NCBI GenBank assembly: GCA_907165275.2
Contig: OU015661.1
Coordinates: 5,897,501 to 5,961,500 of the forward strand
Reading direction: 5' to 3'
Length of the DNA stretch: 64,000 bases
Source: Zygaena filipendulae
Taxonomy: Eukaryota; Arthropoda; Insecta; Lepidoptera; Zygaenidae
Made by a program: the position numbers and the translations under genes. The notes under the pieces were generated by a model. The model worked only from the letters and a program-made list of their open reading frames with translations, was not told the origin of the DNA and did no database searches. Positions 24,737 through 35,691 of this stretch are shown in pieces (position 1 is the first letter of the stretch; the number at the start of each line of letters is the position of its first letter).

Positions 24737-24894
24737 AAGAATGAAGGTATTTGGCGCGGATGCTAGGGCGTGGAGTGAAAGAGACGGCGTGATGCTTTCT
24801 CTTTCTACTCTAAAACTTGTGCGATATAGTTGGCGCGTAGCAGGGCTACTACATGGTCAAGGATTAAATCTCGAAGGTAGAAGACGGGATAATT
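24737..24894 (-). repeat. DIRS-type inverted terminal repeat, 5' side of element
   Basis: Near-identical reverse complement of 19888-20045. The main difference is TACCTTCGAG in place of CACCGAAGAG close to the tip. The outer end is GGGATAATT at 24894. Confidence 0.85.
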
Positions 24895-25196
24895 CCTAAT
24901 ACATAATATTACGCGAGTGTAGTACCTATGTGTTTCGATATATTCATCAATAGTCCCAACTTACAAGGAGCTGTTTAGAGTATTTTAACAATTTAATTGT
25001 TCCAGTTTTCCCCTATAAATAAAAATACAGATATAAATATTCCCACTTAGCACAGAAATATGCTTATTGGTGCCACAGGTCGACCATCACTCATCATTAT
25101 TATAATCAATACTAAATTAATTATGCCTTATCTCAATGAATTATTTCATTATTTTACTTTGTATAGAATGGGTATTGATGTAATAAATATTAATAA

Positions 25197-25514
25197 CTAG
25201 CTGTTCCCCGCGGTTTCGCCTGCGTTAATTTCGGAGATCCCGTGAGTATTCCGAGATAAAAGTACCTAGGTACTACCCTATATTTTTTTCTGTACCTACC
25301 CTTGACAACGTGTAGTATGCAAAATTTAATGTAATTTCACCCGCGTTAATTTCAGAATTCCCGCGGGAGTTCTGGGATAAATAGTAGGTACCCTATGGCC
25401 TTCTCTGTACCCCTGAAAACGTTTATATGCAAAATTATGATCGGTTGAGCCGTTAAGGCGTGAAAGCATAACAAACAAACAAAGTCACATTCGCATTTAT
25501 AAAATAAGTAAGGA
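25197..25514 (-). mobile_element. Helitron-like repeat with internal duplication
   Basis: CTAG at 25197; 3' module repeated near 25337; 5' tip ends at 25514 before T. Confidence 0.7.
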
Positions 25515-25547
25515 TTGTTAATTCAAACTAGAGGACTTTATCCTACA

Positions 25548-25776
25548 CTAGCTGTTCCCTGCGGTTTCACCCTCGGGAATTCCGGGTTACAATATTGCCT
25601 ATGTTACTCCTGAGTATAGCAGTAGTAGTAGTAGTAGTAGTAGAAGGTAGTCACCAGTCATTATCCCTGGATAATGTTGCATTGTAATGGTGAAAGAATT
25701 TTTGAGATCAGTCCAGTTGAATTAAATCGTAACAAACAAAAAATCAAATCTTTCCTCTTTATAATATTAGTTAAGA
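25548..25776 (-). mobile_element. Helitron-like repeat carrying an (AGT)n microsatellite
   Basis: CTAG at 25548. About eight AGT units (25621-25643) interrupt the body. Same body type as 47652-47860. Confidence 0.65.
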
Positions 25777-27115
25777 TGATAAAATTTCAGTTAATTGTTA
25801 CTTAATTTTATTTGGTAGATAATGTCGTCGTATTTGAGGTTTGTTTGTTTGGTTCATCGGTTGACCATCGAAAATTCGAATAGTACCTATACGTACTTTG
25901 TTATTTATTTTTGGAAAGCTTTAACGGTGTTCACTGCTTTTGTGAAAAATACATATTGATATTATATCTCTCGCGTTTCTGAGGGCTTGGTTTTGGCCTT
26001 AAAAGCATTGAGACTGACATAACTTACCTATCTACCTATTTGTATTATGATATCACTGGGTTATACTAACGAAAAAATATCACAATTATATGCGTAAAGG
26101 AGACTGCCGGCCGGCAATCTGAGGCGTGTGATGGTTTCACTGTCTTGTTATTTCGCAGTTTAATTTAAATATGTAAATTTTATTAGGCATAATACTGGCT
26201 GAGGACTCTTGAATTGCAAATGAATGTGACATTACGTTTTATAGGCTTGTAGCCAATTCGCCGGTCGGTTTGCCAGTCTCGGTGAGGGGCGAATTTTCAC
26301 TCAGATACAGTTAATTTTAGTGGTATTTTATATGTTATTGGAACATGTTTATTTTACTAAGATCTTTCTAGATTATTAACGAGTTCTGTTTAAAAAAGAT
26401 TCAGCTAGAAAATTTCACAATGTACATATGGAGACTGTGTGAGAAAAGTACCAATTCTTTGTTCCGATTTCGGGACGATAAAAGTCGTGTTCCTAAATCT
26501 ACGATATCCACAAAACCTACCTCTATAGGTACGTACATTAACAGGCCGACTGCTAGCCACCCGGGCGCGTTGAGCTGGTAAAACATCGTTCAGAAGATAG
26601 GTAAAGGTTCTTTGAGTCGGCCCCTACAAAAAGTTTGTAGCACGCTAAAAAGAACGGTATCATTTCTCGTATGTGTATACATAAATGAATGTCATTTATT
26701 ATTTTGTAAATCATAGAATATTTTATGTACAAAGAACACGTGCTTACAGTTAAACAAAGCGGAAATGAAAATATCACATCATCAGTTATGTAGGTATAGA
26801 ATATAATACCATATTCAATTTCACAAAATAAATAGGTTCTAAAAGCTCACAATAAGAGCAGCGATGTCATTATCGTAAAATACATCGCTATGTAACTTTG
26901 ACAGAGTTGGGTAAATACGCGAATAAAACATGCATAAACCGTAGGATACGAGTAAGTAGCGTAGCATAGGTATTCGCTTTTAATGTGTAAACATAAACTT
27001 TTAGCGAGCCGTAGTGAGCTTTTAGTTAACTCGATACAATACAGCATAACAGGCCATTCCTTGTACCTATAAAGAACCAGTTTGTGAAATTTGTGAAACT
27101 AAGAATAATATAACA

Positions 27116-27360
27116 AGACTGTTCCCCATGGTTTCAACTGCGGTAATTTCAGAGTTCCCGTAGGAATTCCGGCATAAAAAGTACCCTGTCCTTTTTTATG
27201 ATTATTTTACAACAACAGCCATCATTATTACTATTACATCATATAAACTTAAATATTTAGAAATAAGGCCAATTACAGTTATTCACTTAATTATACATAT
27301 AATACCATTTGGAAAAACCAACATACAAGCAAACTCACTTTCGCATGTTATATTATTCAG
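27116..27360 (-). mobile_element. Helitron-like repeat with nested retroposon
   Basis: Decayed GACTGTTCCCCATGG start. The body is interrupted at 27205-27313 and resumes as AAGCAAACTCACTTTCGCAT. Confidence 0.6.
27205..27313 (-). mobile_element. Retroposon 3' end, family shared with 55207
   Basis: Matches 55207-55310 almost throughout (ACAACAGCCATCATTATTAC and ATAAGGCCAATTACAGTTAT). The T-rich left side suggests an A-rich tail on the minus strand. Confidence 0.6.
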
Positions 27361-28360
27361 GCGCAGACACAGGATTTCGTTTACAAGGGGAATTAAACTA
27401 TAGGTATACATTCGTTAATTGCAAGTAAAGGTTCCACAAATAAATGTTTCTAAAATAAAATTACAAATTATGAATTAAGATTAAATAACATTAAACAGAT
27501 AAAACATGAAATAGGTACACAGATGTTATGTACTTTGTGTAATCCTTGTCAGTAAGTATACAAGAGATTGCTTACAGAAGATTATCCTAACTTGAGGCTA
27601 GACACAAGGTTTATGCGCGGGAAAGTTGACAATAGCGCAGCTGTTATTAATTACTCGGCTAATAAACAATACTTTGGTATCTGTATTGTTCCAAATACCT
27701 AATGTACAATAACATAAGTGATTTCTAATTAATGTATGCCAGATAAATAGGTAGGTAATATGAGTTCATCGGCCCACATTGCGGGAGAGCGATCGTGCAT
27801 GACTTCTGTGTTTTGATTTGGATCAAAGATTAAGATTCAGATGCCACACGAAACCAGTTATTACTAAGTCTATCGGATGAATAATATTAAAAAGCACCTA
27901 CTTTAGTAATTAAATACTTACCATGGTTGGTCGCGGCACTATCCTCCATCAAATTTGCGATTCTCTTGGAAGATAAAAGTATAGCTTATAACTGTGGTCT
28001 AATATTATGATATATACTTACTTAAGTTTATGCATAGTGAGTTTCCGTGAGTTTTGCAGCTGAATATCTACACCTTAACAGAAAAAAAAACATGTATATA
28101 ACAACAAGGGCAATGTCGACATGATGCAAGTTAAAAAAGTTACAAAAGTGTTTTTTGATCACGCACACGTTGTTAAAAAGCAGCTGTTTCACTCTATATT
28201 TTTTCGTTGCTGCATTTATTAAATGCCTTTTTTTTAAACATATTAGCTAATTTTATCTCTACAAAACTAAAAAAGTCGCCATGTATACATGTTCTCCTAC
28301 TACTTTAGTGCTATAACTCCGTGAATCCTTCTGGCCGTCTAGAATAGATACCTAGTCAAA

Positions 28361-28396
28361 TAGTGTAGGGTCATCTAGATAGCTGACCCTACACTA
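28361..28396. repeat. Perfect 13-bp hairpin
   Basis: TAGTGTAGGGTCA pairs with TGACCCTACACTA across a 10-nt loop. No flanking direct repeat. Too short for a typical pre-miRNA. Confidence 0.75.
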
Positions 28397-29203
28397 ATCT
28401 ATGGCACAAAGTTAAAAATATTCTGTCAGTCACTACACAAGTGTTAACGACAACAAATATGTATTATTGTGTTAAACAGTAATATAAAATTAATCATAAC
28501 ATTATAAAGTAATAACCGTCGAGGCAAAAGAAGGGTGTCAGGAAATAGGGGAAGCGTTATTTACTTTGACTACCTCTACATAAATTATAAAAGAAAAAAA
28601 ATAACTCTACATTTTCTATAGATATAAGAAAACAAGTCCTTCCTGGCACACATAGCACTATACCACTATAAGGTCAAGGGCTAGTTTTCATATGAATTAA
28701 TATAGGTATTTTCTTACACTACATAGTTGCTTTTCATTTATAACTAATATTATAAAGAGTTTGTTAAATACAATTTGCCAATATCGCAAGTACAAAAATC
28801 TTTGCGAAAACACAAGAAAGAGTATCTTAAATTTTCTCAATTATATTTTAATATTCGCGAGATAAGAAAAAATAGAATCAAACAATCGTAGTTCGAGAAA
28901 ATGTCTACGGTATTTCGTATAAAAATTCTATCCACCTTAACGTGCCAAAACAACAGCTGTTTTAATCTCATAATTTCCTGGTACTAACTACTCCACTGCT
29001 TTCTTACAACCCTCTTTATTCTCTCACCTTTTAATTTGCCTGTCGTAATTTTATTTTCATCCGTTATTTTCATTTCAATCATCATCTCTCTCCTCGTATT
29101 ATAATCACGTTATCCTGAAATTTTGCGCACACATTTAAATTCAGTTTGTTATTCAATCACACTTAGTGAGTGGATATTAATTAACGCATAAGATTCGCGG
29201 AGA

Positions 29204-29414
29204 TATAAAATACGTAATGGTTGTGCGTTCGAATAGCAGTGCAGAGGGTATTTACGCACAAGTTTATCGGCTACTTTCGTGGCAGTAAACCGTGAGATCC
29301 ACTCGGAGGCAGTTTAATGTGTTTCTGTTGAGTGTCGTCTTGAGATGGCTACTTCGGACCAGAATTAGCCGTTCTTAGCGCCGAAAATTTATCTTTTTTC
29401 TTTCTTAAAATGGC
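29204..29414 (+). promoter_or_regulatory. Candidate promoter and first exon
   Basis: TATAAAA at 29204-29210 is followed 34 bp later by GCAGT (29236-29240), an arthropod-type initiator. A short ATG reading frame (from 29344) comes next, then CTTAAAATGGC with the ATG at 29410 followed at once by donor GTAAGT at 29415. If joined to the acceptor at 32908 it would encode a nine-codon frame that stops just before the main ATG. It could therefore be a 5' exon of the downstream gene, or the first exon of another transcript. Inference from motifs only. Confidence 0.35.
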
Positions 29415-29539
29415 GTAAGTGTATATTAATTTATTTATTTAAATGAATCAGTTTCAAAGTTTGATTTTAATTTATATTATGCCGTGTGCTCGCTTTTTTC
29501 ATTTAAACTACGCAACGGATTTAATTTTTCATTTCGAAT

Positions 29540-29623
29540 TAGACAATTTGTCGGTGTATATGTAGGTATGTAATAGAGAGCTCCCAAGGGAGTCCCGAAA
29601 CTCACGTGGATGAATACAGCTAG
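29540..29623 (+). mobile_element. Helitron-like repeat, 3' fragment
   Basis: GTCCCGAAACTCACGTGGAT and CTAG at 29620-29623, twelve bases before the next copy. Confidence 0.5.
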
Positions 29624-29634
29624 TAGGTAATAAA

Positions 29635-29951
29635 TCTATGCTTACTATAATAAAAAAAATGTAGAATGCGCGATTCTGTACATTGAATATTTTTAACAAA
29701 AACTGACAGGGGACGATAAATGAAGAGTAACCAACCACAAAAAAGGGTTTTTAAAAGATCTTTTCTGTCTGTCTGTCTGTCTGTTCGCGATAATCTCCGA
29801 ATCTACTGAACGAATTGACTTGCTGTTTTCACAGGTAGATTAAGCTAGCCTGGAGCTACATATAGGTTTTGTTACATTGAAATCGGATGTCGGGAAAAAA
29901 AGTTGTTGTATAAAAACCTTTCGCGCGGGTGAAACCGTGGGGCACAGCTAG
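29635..29951 (+). mobile_element. Long Helitron-like repeat with GTCT microsatellite
   Basis: TC start at 29635; TTCTGTACATTGAATAT near the 5' end; (GTCT)n at about 29766-29782; hairpin, then GGGGCACAGCTAG ending at 29951 before T. Confidence 0.7.
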
Positions 29952-30161
29952 TAACAAATATAGAAGAGATTAAAAGGTTTTCATCACTGTTGACATTCAT
30001 TCACACGTTCAAATACGTTCAATAGCACCGCCGCGCCGCGATAGCAATTCATGACTGATGCTTAAGCCAGGTGTCGCATTTCTGATAGATTCGACCAGAG
30101 TATACGTTCATGTGATAAACATTTATGGTTACTCTGTGTCGGGGTGTTTTAAATATGTACC

Positions 30162-30312
30162 TTCTCTATATATAAATAATGAATCCCTATTTCCCTTGAT
30201 CACGGCATCACACGTAAACGGCAGCACCGATCACCATGAAATTTTGCATAGACGTCGTCAGGGGTATAGAGAAGAACATAGGGTACTTTTTATCCCGAAA
30301 TTAGGGAATTTA
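30162..30312 (+). mobile_element. Helitron-like repeat, 3' end missing
   Basis: ACCATGAAATTTTGCATAGA, CGTCAGGGGTATAGAGAAG and TACTTTTTATCCCG cores. Confidence 0.55.
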
Positions 30313-30796
30313 TGATAAATTACTTCGATAAACTATTTATATTAGAGTTAAATTACTATAGATACAGATTCTCAACGATAACCATAACGGAATATAGTAG
30401 GTAACTAGGTACTTATCTGATGACGCTGTTTTTCAATTAAAAGCAGATTACGTCGAGTATAATCAAGAAATGACAATGTTGCCGGTCGCCGGACACATGT
30501 GTATGTTATACAAAAAACTTATTATCTATAATGAAAGGACGCGAGGGTGCATAGCAATGGGATGTGGTAATCTTATCGGCTTTGTGATGGATGGATTTTG
30601 TTGTTATTCCTTGCAAAGATACTTAAATATATTTAAATATAAATGATAATACCTCTGTATCACATAATATGTACCTACCTATATAGAAAATCTAAACTCT
30701 TATAATATTAAAAGCAAATCGTTAGTCAGTATTATTTTTTCTAAAAAAAAATTGCCTTGTCTCATTTGACCAGTCTTCTTGTTAAGTACTATCTAC

Positions 30797-30912
30797 AGCT
30801 GCACTAACTTTTCCCGCGTTGATTTTGGGTTTCCCATTCCGAGATAAAAAGTATGAAATCCGTCCAGCCGTTTCAACGAGAAGAAGTAACAAACATATGT
30901 ATAACTTACAGG
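30797..30912 (-). mobile_element. Helitron-like repeat, diverged
   Basis: CTGCACTAACTTTTCCCGCG followed by ATAAAAAGTATG and AAATCCGTCCAGCCGTTT. Confidence 0.45.
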
Positions 30913-30939
30913 CAAATTTGTACATCATTACATGTTATA

Positions 30940-31111
30940 AAACGTAGTCCTCCGCCGTGTCGGTCTGTCTGTTTGCGATAAACTCAGAAACTACTGAACG
31001 GATTTTCATGCGATAAATATTTGGAAATATTGGAAAAAGGGAAGCCGCCTACGTTGTCAGGGGCACAAAAAAGGACCAATTAGAGCAGGTAAAATCGCGA
31101 GGAACAGCTAG
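30940..31111 (+). mobile_element. Helitron-like repeat
   Basis: GTCCTCCGCCGTGTCGGTCT lead, CTACTGAACGGATTTTCATG body, AATCGCGAGGAACAGCTAG end. Confidence 0.55.
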
Positions 31112-32134
31112 TTTGTAATATTAGTGAGATAACTATTTTAATTGGGTGTTAATGACGTAAAAACGATATTTTTAATGTGTATCTAAAGATATTCGATTGG
31201 ATTCTATACATAAGAGCAGCCCACCAAAGCTTAACGAAAATAAAACGTTTTGAAAGGACTCGTAGTAGGTATTTGAGCAATGTATTTAAATAAAAAAATT
31301 AAAAACAATACTTTAATTAGTCACCAGCAACATTGCATTTATAAATAACGGATAACGGAAACACAACAAGGATTTCGCTTCCATTGTATACGCGTTTAAA
31401 AACGACAGCTACGTTGGTTCTTTTTTTTTTATTCACGCCTGATTTTTTGTAATAAAATATTTTGCTACGTGCATTCGTCGATCCGGGCCATCAATTGTTT
31501 TATCAATTAGTGACATCATACGCCTAGGTGCACGAAATACACTGTGTTTACATTGGCACCGGGTTTTTTTTTTGTCTCATTCATAACAATTTCATATTCA
31601 GGGGCCTTAATACGCTTGAAAATTATTAATTTGAGGCTGATTTCGATTTTGATTTGACCTCGATTTGATTTCACCTCGATGTCATTTTAATAAGTTCATA
31701 CTTTTCAGATCTGAATCAAATTGTATTTGAAATCGTGTTAATTTAGAAATGACGTCCGACGATGACAACTCCTATATACTGGAATCGGGAAATTTAACAG
31801 ATAAATTCGATAGAGACATGAACCCAAAGCTTCAAAAATAGCAAAATTTGATTCCGTTTCGATCTCATTTCGATTCGAGTTCGATTTGATACTCACACAA
31901 TTACCCTTACTCGATTGCTTCAAAAGAGCCGGCAGATTTTTTGGAACAATATGCAAATTTCTATTTATTATCAAGATCGCATGCAGTCCACTTTGTACGT
32001 ACGAAAACTAAAAAAGTAGAAATAAAACACCGAGGGACATCCAACTAGCCGCTATTAGCTATTTGGGATCGTAAAAAAGGTCTCGCAGCGAAAGTTTGGC
32101 GCAAGTTATAAGAATAGGCCAAGTTTACGGCCAT
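31112..32134. other. Upstream region of the host gene
   Basis: A stretch at 31630-31890 repeats GATTTCGATTTTGATTTG-like words (a purine/pyrimidine-skewed simple-sequence tract). No exon is identified. Confidence 0.4.
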
Positions 32135-32377
32135 ATGAGCAATTTAGACGGCAAAGAAATCCCAGAGCGATGTGATAACAAGTATAACAAATTATTGTCG
32201 CCGCCGGACGGTCAACGGGCGCTTTACGAGGCGCTTCCCAACGTTGATGATGATTTAGATGCAAGGAATATCGGCCGGAAGCGCGGCGATAAAGCGCGGG
32301 AACGGAGCGGTTGTCATGGCAACCGTCGCGAGGACACGCTCGGCGCTGCCGTGTCCCAACTCCGCCCTTGCGAGTGA
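32135..32377 (+). other. GC-rich open frame upstream of the gene
   Basis: An 80-codon frame from ATG 32135 (MSNLDGKEIPERCDNKYNKL at its start) in a CpG-rich island of about 32050-32380. No family is recognised and no clear splice donor follows it. It may be a 5' UTR exon or promoter island, and coding is unproven. Confidence 0.25.
32309..32324. promoter_or_regulatory. X-box-like (RFX-type) motif
   Basis: GGTTGTCATGGCAACC is a near-perfect inverted repeat. On the minus strand it reads GTTGCCATGACAAC, matching the RFX X-box pattern of two half sites with a 2-nt spacer. It lies in a GC-richer stretch about 600 bp before the first coding exon, a plausible promoter position. The role is inferred. 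Confidence 0.4.
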
Positions 32378-32907
32378 CTCTAGTTCACCAACACTTACCG
32401 TTATCGTAATAAATTGGTCTGGAATTCGTGCAATAACATCAAGGGGATTGCAATAAAAATGATGGTGCGGAATTTTATTATGAAACCTCCATAGAAAATA
32501 TACGGTTGCACAGTAATGAAAAGAGTTTTATTTAACGATAAATTTCTTTTTTCATAGAAAAAGTTTCGATTAAATAGTGTGTTTACATAATATCTGTGTA
32601 TATTGTAGCGCCACAGTGACGTCCAATATAAACACAATAACGTATACGCAGGGTCTGAACTCTCATTTTATTACCCAGCGACTGATGATGATATATCGAC
32701 GTCGCGTCGGTCGCAATGTTGATCGTCACTTACCCTACCCTTATCACGCAGCAAGTAATTTCGGATTCATTGCCCTCGGCGTAGCCGCTCCCCAGCTCTG
32801 AGACATTTATTAATAAAAATATTATATCCTCATTAAAATAATATTAATATGTATTTGTGTATTTTTATTATTATACACGGATTTTATAAGAGTATTTTTG
32901 TTCGCAG

Positions 32908-34313
32908 GTACAATTTGGTTATGAGAGGATGAGCCATGGAATCACGCAGCGCGCCGCCAAGCCCCGACGACTCGGGGGAGGCGGTGTACAGTCCTGGATG
33001 TGGAGGCTATCCTCACCCGCCCGCCCTGCAGAGGACATTCGCCAGTTGTCGCGAGCCCACACGCCCTCGACCGCTCCACCGCCACGCCGCCTCCGAGCCT
33101 GCGCGTCCCGATGATCGTGTTCTGATAACTGCAGAGGTTCACGACTATCCATCTTCTGAATCTGGTATAGCAGCAGACTGCCCCCATCCTCATACCAGTA
33201 ACGCTGATGACAGCCCTTCTTATGACCGATCTGATTACGAAGGGAACTCTAGTTACAATCTTAGACGAACACCCGAGTATCCTCACACGGTCGACTGTAA
33301 ACATCGGCAGCTAGATTACAACCGAAGCCACACCCCTGACTATAATTATGGGCATGGCGCAGAATATGACCGTTCGCATGTACGTTCTCAAACATCTCGC
33401 AGGTCACACAGAAAACATCGGCGAGATGACGATGATGGCGCTCAATCGCTCGACGAAAGATGTGCACGAGATCTGGACGAAATTCTACCAGCGAGACTCG
33501 CGGCGATTAATCTGTCACGAGAACCACCTCCACAAAACTGGAATAGGAGCAACATTGCTGCGACTATGGAAAGGTTCGAGCCTGTCGATTATTCGTACGC
33601 TTATTATGACCATAACCTATCGATGCCGTCATCCTCAAAGAAGGCTAGTCGCCACCGAGGCCGAGGTGGTATCCCGCGCGAACGTGCTGCTCGACATAAT
33701 TACGTCACACGGTACGGCACCGAAGAGAACATTTACGAAGAAATCACGGAAGGCTCTAGGACGTGTCCAAAACATAGGTACCCTCCTCGGCAATCCCTAG
33801 TTTCACTTGACAGAAGTGTAGTCGAAGAAGAAGTTCGTCGGGTAGAGTCGAGACACAAGCGTATTTTAGGAGAGCTAAATCTTAGTGTAGAAGCGATGTT
33901 GATGCCAGAATGTGAATCTCCTGACTCAGAACGTGCTGAAGATAGAGATAACATTGAAGAACTGATGCGAGTTGGTCCCACGGATGAGCTATTATCGCCT
34001 GCGAGTTGTAATCCTCCGGATTTAGACAGTGGCTTTAGTGGGAGTAGTAGCGGAGCTAGTTATGTAGGCAGTCTAAGACGGAAACCTACAGGATCAGTAC
34101 CGCATTTGCCAGCGGTCTCATATGGACCGCGTGGAGCTGGCGTTAGGATTCTAGGTGCAGAAGAATGTGGTATAAGGTGTCCAAAGGATGCAACTTCACC
34201 CAGAAGTTCTAGTTGTGGAGATGCTAAAACAACTGGATTTTGGAATAAGAAGACATGGAAGAAAATTTCAGGTTTTTCTAGTTCAAACAGCATCAATAAA
34301 GCGGGATTAACTG
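32908..34313 (+). CDS. First coding exon (with 28 nt of 5' UTR)
   Basis: The acceptor TTCGCAG ends at 32907, so at least one upstream non-coding exon is expected. Coding starts at 32936 and gives 459 full codons plus one base. The donor at 34314 is ACTG|GTGAGT. If this intron is retained, the frame runs on to a stop at 34364-34366, giving a 476-residue product with a different tail. Codon use is clearly GC-richer than the flanks, which supports a real exon. Confidence 0.85.
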
Positions 34314-35691
34314 GTGAGTTACAGTTTCTAAAGTATGACCTAGCCATGTACACTAAATATACATGACTTATTTTACAATATCAGATTCACAACCATCGAA
34401 AATATTTTTCTAGAGATTATACGCGAAATCATCGAAATATGTAATGCATGACATGTCATAACCGACAGTAAACAGTCACAATTTTGTAATGATACGAAAA
34501 CTGAATTAACAATTTTAACGCATATCTACACATTTTCTCTTTCACGATATGACTTTGGTCAGTAGCTTTCAAGTCATAAAAGTTCTAGGGATATCATAAT
34601 ATCTTTTTCTTTTTTGTTTTCGCCCGCTTTCACTCGCCCATTGGCGTAATTCACATGGACGCGCGCCCACGGCTGCGTATTTTTTTTTTCACGTTTTTGG
34701 TTTTGTTTGTTTTGTTAACGGTGCGGCGTTTTGCATTGCAGGTCTGCTCGTTAGGTACACTTTCCGGCGTAAGTCCGTCTCGCAAGGCACTCAGGGAAAG
34801 CGACGACCCGAACCTGTCAAATGCGATGCGTGCCTCTCGCAAAGATGTTAGTCGCACCACGGTAAGGCCCCAAATACAAAGCAAGTTTTCCATAAAACTT
34901 TGCCGAACGCAATTACATATTTCCAAATTATACATTTATTTTTTTTAAACCCGTAATTGGAAAATGCGCGTCCATACAAAATTCTGCCGCATTATCATAC
35001 CTCAACGAGGATTTCTTAAAACGTCCCTTTTACTTTTATTTTACTTACATAATTAAGTCGATTACTTTTTGTTATAAATCGAAATATTTGGAGTAAAATG
35101 AGTCGAGAATGAGAAGTAGGCACCGAGACGTGGCTGGGTCAGGAACGATTAACAAAGTCGATAGAAAGTTCTCTCATTAAGGTATCGAAGATATTACTTC
35201 TCGTAACTTCGCCTTAAGATAAGTTTTGTTCCACAAGAACCAAGACAATACCAAGCGCTACCACTTAATTAAGACTTTCCGATACTTTTTTATAAAATGA
35301 ATAAGCTAAAATTTTCCAATTAGGCTGCCAAGACAAATTTATATTATATTTGTGAAACTATAGGGTTATTACTTTTTATAGAAGATAACAAAAATTACAA
35401 TAACGATCTGACGGTAACTTAAGTGTCTTGGTTGCAGATGAAGCCTGTAGGCCGAGCAGACCTAAATCCAGAACGACAAGCATACCATACAGGTTAATTA
35501 AAGAAGTTTCATTTTATTTAACCAATTTTTAAAGTAAATCAATTCCGTCAAGCAACTCAAATAAGCCAAGAATGTGTTAGTAGAAAGTTAAATCAATAAG
35601 TAAAAACTAACGATTGAAGTCTAACATTTCAAAAAAATCTTTTGTTACAGCTACTCAAACGGAAAACTGGTGGTGCCGTTGGATTCCCTAG
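32936..35691 (+). CDS. Unrecognised host protein, four coding exons, 526 aa
   Basis: Exons 32936-34313, 34755-34861, 35438-35492 and 35651-35691 join in frame through GT-AG introns (donors GTGAGT, GTAAGG, GTTAAT) and end at TAG 35689-35691. The ATG is fixed by an in-frame TGA two codons upstream and sits in a good context (GCCATGG). The protein is largely polar and probably disordered. Residues 95-150 are rich in Tyr, Arg and His with loosely repeated P-x-Y and YxRSH patterns. A basic plus Asp-rich stretch follows (154-167). Residues 263-271 carry EENIYEEIT, a YEEI motif of the kind bound by Src-family SH2 domains. A charged, probably helical segment spans about 290-320, and a Gly/Ser-rich segment about 363-380. 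The C-terminus is NWWCRWIP. No signal peptide or membrane segment is visible. Adaptor or scaffold function would be inference only; I do not recognise the family. It is the only convincing host gene here. Confidence 0.82.
34755..34861 (+). CDS. Second coding exon
   Basis: With acceptor CGTTAG at 34754 the frame reads TLSGVSPSRKALRES and then DDPNLSNAMRASRKDV, and ends in phase 0 at donor ACG|GTAAGG (34862). A stronger-looking acceptor, TTGCAG, lies 13 nt upstream (ending at 34741). Using it would shift the frame and give a stop after about 36 codons. I chose 34755 because only that frame joins exons 3 and 4 into one reading frame. Confidence 0.65.
35438..35492 (+). CDS. Third coding exon (55 nt)
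   Basis: Bounded by acceptor TTGGTTGCAG and donor CATACAG|GTTAAT. It encodes MKPVGRADLNPERQAYHT and leaves phase 1. It is too short to stand alone, but both splice sites and both phases agree with its neighbours. Confidence 0.7.
35651..35691 (+). CDS. Terminal coding exon
   Basis: The acceptor is TTTGTTACAG. The frame reads ATQTENWWCRWIP, then TAG. The Trp-rich end looks like a conserved short linear tail. The sequence after the stop stays moderately GC-rich to about 35820 and is probably 3' UTR. Confidence 0.7.

Larger units (their letters stand above)
19848..24894 (-). mobile_element. Degenerate DIRS-type tyrosine-recombinase retrotransposon
   Basis: Element of 5,047 bp read on the minus strand. 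The sequence shows 158-bp inverted terminal repeats (19888-20045 and 24737-24894), a 40-bp extension on the left repeat (19848-19887), and an internal complementary region (20119-20233) joining the complements of both outer ends. Inside, in element order, lie a gag-like remnant (about 23850-23111), reverse transcriptase remnant (about 23150-22400) and tyrosine recombinase remnant (about 21340-20405). All are broken by stops and frameshifts. ATT borders it on the left (19845-19847) and closes it on the right (24892-24894), as in recombinase-mediated insertion without target duplication. Nested insertions include a Helitron-like copy at 22084, a poly(A) retroposon at 21690 and a LINE tail at 23919. 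This is the architecture known for DIRS1-like elements; the element is non-functional. Confidence 0.85.
25777..29203. other. No gene seen
   Basis: One nested repeat pair (27116) and one hairpin (28361). Otherwise unique and AT-rich. Confidence 0.5.

Noticed and set aside
28361..28396. Hairpin considered as a microRNA precursor
   Set aside because: The 13-bp stem is too short for a Drosha/Dicer substrate and flanking sequence does not extend the pairing.
32942..34353. Minus-strand and alternative plus-frame open frames
   Set aside because: Shadows of the large coding exon in its other frames.
34655..34948. Overlapping open frames on both strands across the second exon
   Set aside because: The plus frame is intron plus exon 2 read through; the minus frame is antisense.
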